Position numbers and translations under genes: made by a program. This document shows positions 17,747 to 27,062 of a stretch of 64,000 nucleotides of DNA, one piece after another (positions within the stretch are counted from its first letter, which is position 1; every line of letters begins with the position of its first letter). This DNA is from Paenimyroides baculatum (lineage in GTDB: Bacteria; Bacteroidota; Bacteroidia; Flavobacteriales; Flavobacteriaceae): contig NZ_VWSG01000004.1 of the NCBI RefSeq assembly GCF_008629655.1, positions 62,001-126,000 on the forward strand, in the 5' to 3' direction. Below the pieces are notes generated by a model that saw only the letters and a program-made list of their open reading frames with translations, was not told where the DNA came from and made no database searches.

Positions 17747-18556
17747 ATGAATTTTAAATTATTGCCTTTAATGATGGTGGGTCTGTTATCGTTCAAACCA
17801 ATGACAATTAACGATCCGAACGGAGATAACAATGGAAATGGAAATGGTAAAAAAGTTACAGTAGTTACAAAATCATCTACTATAAAATCGAAAGAGATTG
17901 CCGCTGTAACAAAAACAAATTTAAAATCTAATGCGTCGAGTAATTTAAGTGCTTTTGATAAAATGGTTTTATCGGAATATTTAGATTTAGATGAGAAAAA
18001 ATTCGACAAGCCTGAAATGGAAAGCTTTAAAGCTGCATTCAAAGGTTACTACAAACTTAAAGGAGAAGGTAAATTAAACAAAGAACTCCTTACAATTATT
18101 GATTTCACCAAATCATCTACCGAACGTAGAATGTGGGTTATTGATATGAAATCGCACGAAATTCTTTATCAGACAGTAGTTTCGCACGGAAGAAACAGCG
18201 GTATGGAATATGCGAACGATTTTTCTAACGCACGTGAATCGTACAAAAGCAGCCTTGGTTTTTACACCACTGCAGAAACCTATATGGGAAAACACGGTTT
18301 ATCGTTACGATTAGATGGTTTAGAAGCAGGTATAAACAGTAATGCACGCGAGCGCGATATTGTAATACATGCTGCAGATTATGCCAACGAAAATGTGGGA
18401 AAAAATCAAGGATATTTAGGCAGAAGTCTTGGCTGCCCGGCTTTACCTTACGCCGTTGCACATGATATTATTAAACTTATTAAAAACGAAAGCTGTTTGT
18501 TTATTTACCATGCAGACCAAAGAGGTTATCTTACAACATCTAATTTATTGAATTAA
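17747..18556 (+). CDS. Murein L,D-transpeptidase catalytic domain protein (YkuD_2-like)
   Basis: The 269-residue product probably acts on peptidoglycan in the periplasm. The N-terminus (about 1-20) is a weak hydrophobic export signal, followed by a low-complexity Asn/Gly/Lys region. The catalytic Cys motif is in GRSLGCPALPY (about residues 225-235), preceded by IVIHAADYA, which would supply the conserved His. This GRSxGCPA form is typical of the YkuD_2 branch. The last 12 bases overlap the 3' end of the convergent L,D-transpeptidase gene. Confidence 0.82.
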   Translation: MNFKLLPLMMVGLLSFKPMTINDPNGDNNGNGNGKKVTVVTKSSTIKSKEIAAVTKTNLKSNASSNLSAFDKMVLSEYLDLDEKKFDKPEMESFKAAFKGYYKLKGEGKLNKELLTIIDFTKSSTERRMWVIDMKSHEILYQTVVSHGRNSGMEYANDFSNARESYKSSLGFYTTAETYMGKHGLSLRLDGLEAGINSNARERDIVIHAADYANENVGKNQGYLGRSLGCPALPYAVAHDIIKLIKNESCLFIYHADQRGYLTTSNLLN

Positions 18557-19888
18557 TCTTTTATAAAGTTTATTATCTAAAGAGTAAACGTCGTTAAGGA
18601 TTTTTACATCACCGGCATCATTGATTACGGCTGTAAAATAGACTTGGTGGACGTTTACTTTTTTATTTAACTTAAAGTTTTTAGTCTTCTCTTTTACTGC
18701 CAATGTATCAATTTCACTTTTTGATATATTTTTTCCTTCGATCTTAAATATTTTTTCTGCCAGTCTGAAAGGATCTTCCACACGAACACAGCCCGAACTC
18801 AATGCCCGATTGCTTTCTACAAAACGTGTTCTGTTATTGGTATCGTGCAAATAAACCATGTGTTTGTTAGGGAAATCGAACTTGATCTGCCCCAAAGAAT
18901 TCAAACGACCCGTTTGCTGAACATATCGGTACGATCCATAATTAGCAGGATTCCAATTATCTGGACTTACTTGTTTTCCTGATTTTTTATCGAAGATCGT
19001 TAAACGGTTCGATACGAAATAACCTCGATTTGCTGATGCTTTTGGAACCAGATCGTTCTTAAGGATTGTTGGCGGAACCGTCCATTTTGGATTTACGATA
19101 ATTCCATTGAAAGAAGAAGAAAGTATGGGCGTTTTACGTTCTTTTTTACCAATGATTACTTTGTACGAATCGGTTACCGATCCGTTTTCAACCACTTGTA
19201 AATCGTATTGCGGTAAATTAATCCAAACATAATTTTCGCCTAAATCGGGTTCTAACCATTTAGTACGTTCAAAATTTACCCAAACTTTTTTACGCAGTAA
19301 TCCTTCGGCAGACAATGTATCTTTTGAAGTTATAGGAACATATTTTGCAAACGCTTTCTTGTATTTCTTGTACAATTCGCTTTTAGGTTTAATATCCTCT
19401 AAAGCATCATAAACCTTTTGATCTGTCAACGATTTGTTCAACAATGCCGCATAATCGTTTTCGGGAATATAAGGTTCCCAATCACCATACATTTTTTTAG
19501 GATTTACCTTACCTGTAGCCAGTTGTTTTGCAATTCGGAAAAAATTTTCGCTAAAAGCAACATCGGCTTTCTGTAATTCGGCAACGCTCAAAACATTGTA
19601 GTTGTAATGAGCAGAAATCAGTTTTTTTAAGGGATATTTTTCAGGCATAACACCATCGAATCTGCTATCAATAATAGCCGAAATCAATTCGTTTCTGCTT
19701 AAACTGTCTTGCCAAATTGTTTCAAAATTATTGTCGGTATAAAACTTTACAACATTTTCATCTTTCCCAAACAGCATAATCTTTTCAACCCTTACTGTTT
19801 TTTCTGCATTCGATAAATTCTGTTTAGAATTGTTACTTGTACATGCAGAAAAAATAAGTGCCCCAACAATAATTTTTCTAATATTCAT
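18545..19888 (-). CDS. L,D-transpeptidase family protein (YcbB/LdtD-like lipoprotein)
   Basis: The 447-residue product starts with a lipoprotein signal (IIVGALIFSACTSN, Cys about 16). An alpha-helical substrate domain (about 50-210) and a C-terminal YkuD catalytic domain (about 215-400) follow. The active-site motif is MVYLHDTNNRTRF...SSGCVRVEDP, with His and Cys in place. Such enzymes make 3-3 cross-links in peptidoglycan or attach lipoproteins. It converges on, and overlaps by 12 bases, another L,D-transpeptidase of a different branch. There is no hairpin between the two, so their transcripts probably run into each other. Confidence 0.87.
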   Translation of the reverse strand: MNIRKIIVGALIFSACTSNNSKQNLSNAEKTVRVEKIMLFGKDENVVKFYTDNNFETIWQDSLSRNELISAIIDSRFDGVMPEKYPLKKLISAHYNYNVLSVAELQKADVAFSENFFRIAKQLATGKVNPKKMYGDWEPYIPENDYAALLNKSLTDQKVYDALEDIKPKSELYKKYKKAFAKYVPITSKDTLSAEGLLRKKVWVNFERTKWLEPDLGENYVWINLPQYDLQVVENGSVTDSYKVIIGKKERKTPILSSSFNGIIVNPKWTVPPTILKNDLVPKASANRGYFVSNRLTIFDKKSGKQVSPDNWNPANYGSYRYVQQTGRLNSLGQIKFDFPNKHMVYLHDTNNRTRFVESNRALSSGCVRVEDPFRLAEKIFKIEGKNISKSEIDTLAVKEKTKNFKLNKKVNVHQVYFTAVINDAGDVKILNDVYSLDNKLYKRLIQ

Positions 19889-19901
19889 TCTATAAAAACG
19901 G

Positions 19902-20351
19902 TTAATCTTCTTTCGCTACAAATTTAAACATAATTCTATGAGAACCAATGTACGGAATTACGATCTGCTGTACATTTAACGTGTATCCATTTTTTTTGTA
20001 AAAATTCACAGCATAATCACGGGCAAAACACCAAATCATAACGGATCCTTTGCGAGAAATGTTTTCTTCGGCAAAATGCAATAAGCGTTTTCCTATATTT
20101 TTATGCTGATGTTCCGGCAGAATAGACAAACCTGTTAAACGATAAACCGGATATACTTTATAATTGTTTGTATTTTTTGCCATCATAGTTACTGCACCAA
20201 CCAGCGTATTGTTTAAAAATGCACCAAAATGCTTGGTACCTTCATCTAAATCGCCTTCAAAATGACAAACTTCTATAGGCTGACCTTCTTTTAATACGGT
20301 ATGACGAATGTTAATAACATCGTCTGCTTTTATCTGTTTAAATGTTAACAT
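19902..20351 (-). CDS. GNAT family N-acetyltransferase
   Basis: The 149-residue single-domain protein has the acetyl-CoA-binding motif A region LSILPEHQHKNIGKRLLHFAEE (about residues 75-97; Q/H-x-x-N-I-G-K). A C-terminal strand with FYKKNGYTL follows, as usual for GNAT enzymes. It lies 13 bases upstream of the L,D-transpeptidase gene on the same strand and may share its transcript. The acceptor substrate is unknown. Confidence 0.85.
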   Translation of the reverse strand: MLTFKQIKADDVINIRHTVLKEGQPIEVCHFEGDLDEGTKHFGAFLNNTLVGAVTMMAKNTNNYKVYPVYRLTGLSILPEHQHKNIGKRLLHFAEENISRKGSVMIWCFARDYAVNFYKKNGYTLNVQQIVIPYIGSHRIMFKFVAKED

Positions 20352-20445
20352 GCAAAATTTATATTTGCAACAAGGTACTAAATAAAATAGATGTTATCAT
20401 AATTATTCGCTATTTTTATGATCGTAAAATCAACAGGGCATACAA

Positions 20446-21027
20446 ATGAAAAATTTACTGCTTCAAAACATATCCAAACACGTTTCGTTAACTTCAGAAG
20501 AAGACGATATTATTTTTAATGCTTTTGATAAAGCCAGTCTTAAAGCTAAAACAATTGCAATAAAACCGGGCGATGAAGCGCATTTTACCTATTTTGTTTT
20601 AAAGGGAATTTTACGCAGTTATACCATTGACGATAACGGAACTATTCATATTTTAAGTTTTGCCACGCCGGGTTGGTGGGTTGCCGATATGTACAGTTAC
20701 CTAACAGGAAAACCTGCCGTTCTGTATGTTGATGTAATGGAAGATTGTGATGTGCTTATTCTACAAAGAAGCGATGCAGAAAGATTATTTACTGAAGTCC
20801 CAAAATTGGAACGTTTCTTTAGAATACTTACCGAAAACAATTTAATTGCCAACCAACAACGTATTTTAGATAAAATGGCGTTAACTGCAGAAGAACGTTA
20901 TGAAAAGTTCCTGCAAAAGTATCCGGACATTATTAACTGCCTGCCACAAAAATACATAGCATCGTTTATTGGTGTTACGCCCGAGTTTTTCAGTAAAATG
21001 AAAAGTAACCTGTTGCGCAAAAAATAA
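20446..21027 (+). CDS. Crp/Fnr family transcriptional regulator
   Basis: The 193-residue protein has an N-terminal cyclic-nucleotide-binding fold (about 20-115; FVLKGILRSYTIDDNGT, then WWVADMYSYLTGKPA) and a short C-terminal helix-turn-helix (about 145-190; YIASFIGVTPEFFSKMKS). No Cys cluster for an Fnr-type iron-sulfur centre is present. This compact form is common in Bacteroidota. It lies directly upstream of the pirin and yceI-like genes in the same direction, so it may control them. Whether it binds cAMP is not shown by the sequence. Confidence 0.85.
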   Translation: MKNLLLQNISKHVSLTSEEDDIIFNAFDKASLKAKTIAIKPGDEAHFTYFVLKGILRSYTIDDNGTIHILSFATPGWWVADMYSYLTGKPAVLYVDVMEDCDVLILQRSDAERLFTEVPKLERFFRILTENNLIANQQRILDKMALTAEERYEKFLQKYPDIINCLPQKYIASFIGVTPEFFSKMKSNLLRKK

Positions 21028-21131
21028 ACATAAACCACTAAAAACCAGCGTTTTTTATTTCTTAATATAGATTAACAGCCAATTAATCTGGGTAATGTAC
21101 CTTTACATTATCAAATTAAAAACGCATAACA

Positions 21132-21848
21132 ATGGCAAAATATACTATACACAAAGCAGCAACAAGAGGATATGCCGATCACGATTGGTTAAAATCTTAT
21201 CATACCTTTTCATTTGCAGGATATTTCAATCCGGAGCGAGTTAATTTTGGATCTTTACGAGTTCTGAATGATGATTACGTAGCAGCAGGAAGAGGCTTTG
21301 GCGCACATCCGCACCAAAACATGGAAATTGTTTCAATTCCTTTAGAGGGAAAACTGGCTCATAAAGACAGTACCGGATCTGAAGGTGTTATTCAAAAAGG
21401 CGAAATTCAGTTTATGAGTGCCGGTACAGGAGTTACTCACAGCGAAATGAACGGAAGCGCAACCGAAGCGGTAAAATTTCTTCAAATATGGATCGTTCCT
21501 AACAAAATGAACATTACACCACGTTATGGTCAAATGGAATATGCTGTAAACGATAATGAAATTAAAACGCTGATTCAACCAGAAACAGCCGAAGGTACTT
21601 TAAGATTACAGCAAAACGCTTGGTTTAAAATGGCAAAGTTCGATTCTAGCAAAGAAACAACGATTACTGTTGAAGATCCTAAAAACAACGGAATCTACAT
21701 TTTTCTTTTAAGCGGATCAATGGAAGTCGATGGAAATTCAATGGAAACCCGCGATGCTATCGGAATCTGGGAAACCGAAAATGTATCAATTAAAACAAAC
21801 GATAAAAGTGAATTTCTGATTATTGAAGTTCCAATGAATCAAAATTAA
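21132..21848 (+). CDS. Pirin family protein
   Basis: The 238-residue bicupin protein carries the metal-binding cluster of the N-terminal cupin: HPHQNMEIVS (two His), a His in LAHKDS and the Glu/His in THSEMNGS. Pirins are cytoplasmic iron-binding proteins, some with quercetinase activity, but their roles vary. The N-terminal form (HDWLKSYHTFSFAGYF) is typical of the YhhW-like group. The gene starts 104 bases after the Crp-like regulator and 17 bases before the YceI gene, suggesting a small co-regulated group. Confidence 0.92.
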   Translation: MAKYTIHKAATRGYADHDWLKSYHTFSFAGYFNPERVNFGSLRVLNDDYVAAGRGFGAHPHQNMEIVSIPLEGKLAHKDSTGSEGVIQKGEIQFMSAGTGVTHSEMNGSATEAVKFLQIWIVPNKMNITPRYGQMEYAVNDNEIKTLIQPETAEGTLRLQQNAWFKMAKFDSSKETTITVEDPKNNGIYIFLLSGSMEVDGNSMETRDAIGIWETENVSIKTNDKSEFLIIEVPMNQN

Positions 21849-21865
21849 TTTAAAAAATTTATAAT

Positions 21866-22387
21866 ATGAAAAAATGGACAATTGACCCAACACACAGCGA
21901 AGTTGGTTTTAAGGTAAAACACATGATGTTTACCAACGTTAAAGGATTATTCAACGATTATTCGGCTGATATCGATTTTAACGATGATTTAAAAGAGGCT
22001 AATTTACAGTTTGAAGCAAAAATCAATTCGATTTTCACAAACAATGCAGACAGAGATAATCACTTAAAAAGTGCCGATTTCTTTGATGCAGAGCAATTTC
22101 CTACTTTAAATTTTAAATCTACAAACATTCAAGGAAACGGAAGCGACTACGAAATCACTGGAGATTTAACAATAAAAGGCATCACAAAACCGGTTACTTT
22201 AAATGCAGAATTCAGTGGTTTAATGACCGATCCTTGGGGAAATACCAAAGTAGGTTTAAACCTAGACGGTAAAATTAACCGTAAAGATTTTGGCTTAACT
22301 TACAACGCTGCGTTAGAAACCGGTGGTGTTTTAGTAGGCGAAGATGTTAAGTTAAACGCAGAAATTCAGCTTGTTGAACAAAAATAA
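21866..22387 (+). CDS. YceI family protein
   Basis: The 173-residue protein shows the YceI lipocalin-like beta-barrel pattern from its first residues (WTIDPTHSEVGFKVKHMM), the DxxHLKSADFFDAEQFP motif and GDLTIKGITKPVTLN. Members bind long isoprenoid or fatty molecules in their barrel. There is no signal peptide, so unlike many YceI proteins this one is probably cytoplasmic. It follows the pirin gene by 17 bases and ends in a strong terminator. Confidence 0.93.
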   Translation: MKKWTIDPTHSEVGFKVKHMMFTNVKGLFNDYSADIDFNDDLKEANLQFEAKINSIFTNNADRDNHLKSADFFDAEQFPTLNFKSTNIQGNGSDYEITGDLTIKGITKPVTLNAEFSGLMTDPWGNTKVGLNLDGKINRKDFGLTYNAALETGGVLVGEDVKLNAEIQLVEQK

Positions 22388-22414
22388 AAGAGTTCGTTAT
22401 TAATTGTTTTTTGT

Positions 22415-22444
22415 AAAGTACAATCTTTCAACAGATTGTACTTT
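22415..22444 (+). terminator. Rho-independent terminator
   Basis: A 12-bp stem (AAAGTACAATCT / AGATTGTACTTT) with a TCAACA-type loop and a T tract lies after the YceI gene. Confidence 0.85.
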
Positions 22445-22487
22445 TTTTATGCCGATAGTTTTAGTAAATTGCAGCAAAACATAAGTA

Positions 22488-24632
22488 ATGAATCGTAAAA
22501 CAATCATTATGCTGTGCTTATTAGTTGGCGCAGCTGCACAACAATCGTGTAATAAAAAGGAAAATACCGTAATGACATCAGGACAAGATAACCCTTTAAT
22601 CGCCGAATGGAACACTCCGTTTGAAGTTCCTCCGTTCGATAAAATACAAAACAGTCACTTTAAACCCGCTATTTTAGAAGGAATTAAAGACCACCAAAAA
22701 GACATTCAGGCAATTGTTGACAACAAAGAACAACCATCGTTTGAAAACGTGATCGCAGCGATTGATAATTCGGGCGAAACATTAAGCAAAGTTACCACCG
22801 TACTTTACAATTTAACAAGCGCGAATACAAATGACGAGTTGCAGAAACTGTCACAAGAAATGGCTCCTACCCTTTCAGAGCACAATGATAACATCTATTT
22901 AAACGATGCTCTTTTTCAAAAAGTAAAAACCGTTTACAATCAATATCAAATCACAAAACCAGAAACATTAAAATTAAGTGCCGAACAACAAATGTTGTTA
23001 GATGAAACCTACAAACGTTTTGTTCGCAGTGGTGCAAATCTTTCGGCAGAAAATAAAGACAAGCTAAAAAAACTGAATAGCGAATTATCGGTTTTATCAT
23101 TAAAATACGGCGATAATTTATTAAACGAAACTAATAATTACGAATTGGTTATCGATAAAAAAGAAAATTTGGCAGGTTTACCAGCTGAATTAATCGAAGC
23201 CGCAGCCGAAGAAGCGAAGGCAAAAAATAAAGAAGGTAAGTATGTTTTCACCTTAAGTAATTCAAGCGTAATGCCGTTTTTGCAGTATGCCGATAATCGC
23301 GAACTGCGTAAAACAATCTGGAATGCTTATCAGGTTCGTGGAAATCAAAACAACGGAAACGACAATAAAGAGAATGTCCTTAAAATTGCCAATTTTCGTA
23401 TGCAGAAAGCACAGTTGTTGGGTTATAAAAACCACGCAGAATATGTGTTAGAAGAAAGTATGGCAAAAAATCCGGAAGCTGTGAATACGTTGCTGATGAA
23501 ATTATGGACACCGGCTGTAAATAAGGCAAAACAAGAAGCCACAGACATACAGGCTTTAATGCGTAAAGAAGGAATTAATGAAGATGTTGCGCCTGCAGAT
23601 TGGCGTTATTACGCAGAGAAAATTCGTAAAGAGCGTTACAATTTAGACGAACAGGAATTAAAACCTTATTTAAGTTTAGAAAATGTTCGCAAAGGAATTT
23701 TCGATGTAACCAACAAATTGTGGGGATTAACTTATAAAGAGTTGACAAACGTTCCTAAATATCATGCCGATGTTACGGTTTGGGAAGTTTTCGATGCCAA
23801 CAAAAAAACATTGGGATTACTTTATATGGATATGCATCCGCGCGAATCAAAACGTGGTGGTGCCTGGATGACATCGTACCGCGACCAGCAAATGGAAAAC
23901 GGTAAACGTAAAAATCCGGTAATTTCTATCGTTTGTAACTTCACAAAACCAACAGCAACTACTCCGTCTTTATTAACTTTTGACGAAACAACAACGTTTT
24001 TCCATGAATTTGGTCATGCGTTACACGGATTATTATCAAATGTGAATTACAGAAGTTTGGCAGGAACAAATGTTCCAAGAGATTTTGTTGAACTTCCATC
24101 GCAAATTATGGAAAACTGGGCTGCCGAACCTGAAGTGTTGAAAATGTATGCAAAACATTACAAAACGGGCGAAGTTATTCCTGATGCGTTAATCGAAAAA
24201 ATGAAAAAAGCCGGAACTTTTGATCAAGGTTTTGCTACCACAGAATATTTGGCGGCATCGTTTTTAGATATGAAATACCACACAGCGACCGAAGAAATTA
24301 AAGACGATGTAAATACGTTTGAAATCAATGCAATGAAAGAAGCAGGTTTGATCGATGCAATTATTCCACGTTATAGAAGTACGTATTTCAGTCACATTTT
24401 TGCAGGTGGATATTCAGCAGGATATTACAGCTACATTTGGAGTGCCGTTTTAGATACCGATGCGTTTGAAGCATTTAAAACAGCGGGCTTGTTCAATTCT
24501 GAAAAAGCACTGATGTTCCGTAAATATGTTTTAGAAAAAGGCGGAACAGAAGATCCAGCAGAATTATACAGAAAATTCCGTGGTGCTGACCCGAAAATTG
24601 AACCGTTGTTGAAAAAACGCGGATTAAACTAA
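22488..24632 (+). CDS. dcp: M3 family metallopeptidase (peptidyl-dipeptidase Dcp-like), lipoprotein form
   Basis: This 714-residue zinc peptidase of the thimet oligopeptidase/Dcp family would remove C-terminal dipeptides from oligopeptides. The zinc motif HEFGH is present in FFHEFGHALHG (about residue 505), and the downstream Glu ligand lies in ENWAAEPE. A signal peptide with a lipobox-like AAAQQSC (Cys about 21) suggests lipid anchoring and a periplasmic site; classical E. coli Dcp is soluble. Its dipeptide products fit the POT carriers further along the window. It is monocistronic with a strong terminator. Confidence 0.92.
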   Translation: MNRKTIIMLCLLVGAAAQQSCNKKENTVMTSGQDNPLIAEWNTPFEVPPFDKIQNSHFKPAILEGIKDHQKDIQAIVDNKEQPSFENVIAAIDNSGETLSKVTTVLYNLTSANTNDELQKLSQEMAPTLSEHNDNIYLNDALFQKVKTVYNQYQITKPETLKLSAEQQMLLDETYKRFVRSGANLSAENKDKLKKLNSELSVLSLKYGDNLLNETNNYELVIDKKENLAGLPAELIEAAAEEAKAKNKEGKYVFTLSNSSVMPFLQYADNRELRKTIWNAYQVRGNQNNGNDNKENVLKIANFRMQKAQLLGYKNHAEYVLEESMAKNPEAVNTLLMKLWTPAVNKAKQEATDIQALMRKEGINEDVAPADWRYYAEKIRKERYNLDEQELKPYLSLENVRKGIFDVTNKLWGLTYKELTNVPKYHADVTVWEVFDANKKTLGLLYMDMHPRESKRGGAWMTSYRDQQMENGKRKNPVISIVCNFTKPTATTPSLLTFDETTTFFHEFGHALHGLLSNVNYRSLAGTNVPRDFVELPSQIMENWAAEPEVLKMYAKHYKTGEVIPDALIEKMKKAGTFDQGFATTEYLAASFLDMKYHTATEEIKDDVNTFEINAMKEAGLIDAIIPRYRSTYFSHIFAGGYSAGYYSYIWSAVLDTDAFEAFKTAGLFNSEKALMFRKYVLEKGGTEDPAELYRKFRGADPKIEPLLKKRGLN

Positions 24633-24637
24633 TAAAC

Positions 24638-24667
24638 AAAAAGCTCGATTTTAAAATCGAGCTTTTT
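24638..24667. terminator. Bidirectional terminator
   Basis: A long stem (AAAAAGCTCGATTT / AAATCGAGCTTTTT) with T-rich flanks lies between the convergent M3 peptidase gene and the small secreted protein gene. Confidence 0.85.
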
Positions 24668-24683
24668 TATTCTTTAAAGTTAT

Positions 24684-25031
24684 TTATTGTTCCATATCAA
24701 CACCAACTAAAGTACAAGGAAGTTCATCCATCCAAACTTTACCGTATTGCTCTGTTAAAACATCAGCCAATTTTTTATTATTTGTTCTGGCTTTACCGAA
24801 TAAAGAAACATCAACAGCACAACTTTCAAATTTAATATCAACGTTATACTTTTCTTTAAACTTAATAAATTCTTCTGCGTTACTTTGATCGATAATACTA
24901 AAAACAATAAAGCTTGCTAATGCTTTTGGTTTAGAAACTTCGATATTTTCCTCCGTTACATGCTGTTCTTGACTTTGACCATAACTTAACTGTAAAGTCA
25001 GTAAAGCAATCATTAAAACATATTTGTTCAT
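24684..25031 (-). CDS. Small exported protein, function unknown
   Basis: The 115-residue product has a clear signal peptide (MNKYVLMIALLTLQLSYGQ) and a mature part of about 96 residues with two Cys (FESCAV, DELPC) that could form a disulfide. The central part (SFIVFSIIDQSNAEEFIKFKEKYNVD) is amphipathic and not recognised. It starts 15 bases after the stop of a frameshifted secreted-protein gene and probably shared its transcript. Confidence 0.65.
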   Translation of the reverse strand: MNKYVLMIALLTLQLSYGQSQEQHVTEENIEVSKPKALASFIVFSIIDQSNAEEFIKFKEKYNVDIKFESCAVDVSLFGKARTNNKKLADVLTEQYGKVWMDELPCTLVGVDMEQ

Positions 25032-25046
25032 AAGGTTAATTTTATA

Positions 25047-25479
25047 TTAAATAGGTATAATACATATATTCGAAAAACTTCCATTGTAACTATCTGGCTC
25101 TTTTGAATTTTTATCAAATGTTCCGTAAATATTTGCTTTTATTTTATTACAGCTACTTTTTAGAAAATCAGCCTCTTCATTAGTTAAAAATAATTTATAA
25201 ATTTGAACTTTCAACCCCTTTAAATAATTTTGATATTCATTCTCATTTTTAAACAGAATAACTTTTGAATCATCAATCACTAAAAAACCTTCTAGATTAA
25301 TATGTTTTCCTTGGTATTTTTTAGGTGATTTTAATATCTTTTTAAAATTGGTATTTACTAAATCTTTAGTTAAAAAGTGTTCATATTTACCATTATGTAT
25401 ATGATAAGGTTTTTAGCTCTTGTGCCTTTATAGACAAGCAACTAAAGAATGTGAATATTATAAAAATATACTTTTTCAT
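25047..25479 (-). pseudogene. Frameshifted gene for a small exported protein
   Basis: A signal peptide starts at ATG 25479 (MKKYIFIIFTFFSCLSIKAQ) and its frame stops after 28 residues. The next frame continues without a stop through KYEHFLTKDL, SPKKYQGKHINLEGFLVID and on to the stop at 25047. Removing one base from the five-T run at 25410-25414 joins the frames into one product of 143 residues (AQELKPYHIHNGKYEHF). A shorter reading from a GTG at 25280 would lack the signal. The family is not recognised. This is either a true single-base mutation or a homopolymer sequencing error. Confidence 0.75.
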
Positions 25480-25505
25480 AAGGTTATAATTTTCTGCAAT
25501 ATAAC

Positions 25506-25537
25506 AAAAAAGCGTTTCAAAATTGAAACGCTTTTTT
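25506..25537 (-). terminator. Terminator of the pseudouridine synthase gene
   Basis: A 12-bp stem (AAAGCGTTTCAA / TTGAAACGCTTT) is flanked by A and T runs, just after the synthase stop codon. Confidence 0.85.
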
Positions 25538-25538
25538 A

Positions 25539-26462
25539 CTATTTTAAATTCTTTAAGTTAATCACTTCTTGTTCTGTAAGAAAGCGCCACTGTCCGCGAG
25601 CAATTCCCCATTTAGTTAAACCGGCATACATAACACGGTCTAACTTTATAACGTTGTAGTCTAGCTTTTCAAAAATAGCGCGAACCACCTTTACGTTCGA
25701 TGTTTTCAGCTTCACGCCTACTTCACTTTTTGGCTGGTTTTCCACATACGAAATTTCTTCAATCCAAACCTTATGTTCATTGATATAAACTCCGGTTTGT
25801 ACCTTTTCTAAATCTTCGTACTTTAAGTTTTTATCTAACGAAACATGATATAGTTTTGATGAATGTTGTGCAGTGTTGGTGAATTTCTGAATCATTTCGT
25901 TATCGTTTGTAAACAACAACAAACCAACTGTACTTTTATCCATTCTACCTACAGGACGTAATATCGATGTTGATGCATTTCGAACCAAATCATATGCACT
26001 TGACACATTTTCATCGTCGGCTGTAGAAAAACCTTTAGGCTTGTTCAATAAAACATAAACCTTTTTTTCAGGATTCAACAAAACACCGTCAAAAACTACT
26101 TTATCGCCCGGTTTTACTTTGTAACCCATTTCTGTAATCGCTTCACCGTTCACGGTAACGTTTCCAGACTGAATGTACAAATCGGCATCGCGACGTGAAC
26201 ACACACCTGAATTAGACACATATTTATTTAATCGAATATCTTCGCTTTTTAAAACTGCAGGTTTTGCTGCTGATGGTGATGATGACGCAGGTTTATCATT
26301 AGTCCACTTCTTAAACGGCTTATCGTCTTTTTTATATGGTTTGCTGAATTTTGAACCCGATACAGATTTGTCACCTGTTTTGTTTTTGTCAGACGAACCT
26401 TTTTTTGTAAAAGATGATTTTTTATTATTTCTATTGCCGCTGTTTCCGCCTTGCTTATTCAT
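25539..26462 (-). CDS. rRNA pseudouridine synthase (RsuA/RluB family) with basic N-terminal extension
   Basis: The enzyme converts a uridine in rRNA to pseudouridine. An S4 RNA-binding domain (about 75-125; IRLNKYVSNSGVCSRRDADLYI) precedes the catalytic domain (about 130-300), which has the conserved Asp in RPVGRMDKSTVGLLLFTND. The first 70 residues are a Lys/Ser/Gly/Asn-rich disordered tail that may bind RNA, as often found in Bacteroidota. The ATG at 26462 is chosen over a TTG two codons upstream, because a TATCTTTG promoter element at 26478-26485 leaves almost no room for the longer form. Confidence 0.9.
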   Translation of the reverse strand: MNKQGGNSGNRNNKKSSFTKKGSSDKNKTGDKSVSGSKFSKPYKKDDKPFKKWTNDKPASSSPSAAKPAVLKSEDIRLNKYVSNSGVCSRRDADLYIQSGNVTVNGEAITEMGYKVKPGDKVVFDGVLLNPEKKVYVLLNKPKGFSTADDENVSSAYDLVRNASTSILRPVGRMDKSTVGLLLFTNDNEMIQKFTNTAQHSSKLYHVSLDKNLKYEDLEKVQTGVYINEHKVWIEEISYVENQPKSEVGVKLKTSNVKVVRAIFEKLDYNVIKLDRVMYAGLTKWGIARGQWRFLTEQEVINLKNLK

Positions 26463-26477
26463 TATCAAAAATTTTTA

Positions 26478-26485
26478 CAAAGATA
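26478..26485 (-). promoter_or_regulatory. Candidate -7 element of the pseudouridine synthase gene
   Basis: TATCTTTG on the minus strand matches TAnnTTTG and lies 16 bases before the ATG at 26462. No TTG is seen at the -33 position. Confidence 0.4.
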
Positions 26486-26533
26486 AGAGAATATTTAGCA
26501 TCTTTACCATAAGTTTTAAATTGTAAATATGTT

Positions 26534-27007
26534 ATGAGAAACAAATGGATCATTCTTATTTTAATTCAGGCAGTAATTAGTTTGGTTGCCGGAATTCTGC
26601 TATCTAAAATGTCGTTAATCGGTCGTATTGGCGTATCAACCGTTTATACCGAATATGGTTTTATGAAACACTGGTACAAAGGTTTTGCGGCGGTTTTTAT
26701 TGTTCAGTTACTGCTAATTGCCATTTTATGGGCTGTTAAACGTACAACAACGTATAAAAACTTTAGTCTGGTAAACCTAATTTTTGTAATCATTGGGTTA
26801 ATTGGGTTGTTGTACACCTTTTACGATTTTACCTCAACAAGTCATAAATACATGAACAGTCAGTTTCATGCAGGCGGATATTTATTCTGGGCAGGCTGGT
26901 TTGTTACGTGTTTATTTTTCTTTTTTGCTCGTGTAAAACCAAAACCGATAATTGTGCCTCCAATAAATCATACAACAAACACGACTGACACAACAACTAA
27001 TTTATAA
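26534..27007 (+). CDS. Four-TM membrane protein, function unknown
   Basis: The 157-residue protein has four hydrophobic helices (about 6-26, 50-70, 76-98 and 115-135) and a Thr/Asn-rich C-terminal tail. No family is recognised. It is divergent from the pseudouridine synthase gene and is followed 55 bases later by another small membrane protein gene of similar style. A shared transcript is possible, but no functional clue is visible. Confidence 0.7.
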   Translation: MRNKWIILILIQAVISLVAGILLSKMSLIGRIGVSTVYTEYGFMKHWYKGFAAVFIVQLLLIAILWAVKRTTTYKNFSLVNLIFVIIGLIGLLYTFYDFTSTSHKYMNSQFHAGGYLFWAGWFVTCLFFFFARVKPKPIIVPPINHTTNTTDTTTNL

Positions 27008-27062
27008 TTTCAAGATACTATTTTTTGTAGAACATTCGTTAGTAATTAAAAACAAGCGTTTT

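Noticed and set aside
25047..25280. Separate 77-residue gene starting at GTG 25280
   Set aside because: The same frame is open upstream to a signal peptide once one base in a T run is corrected; treated as part of a frameshifted gene.
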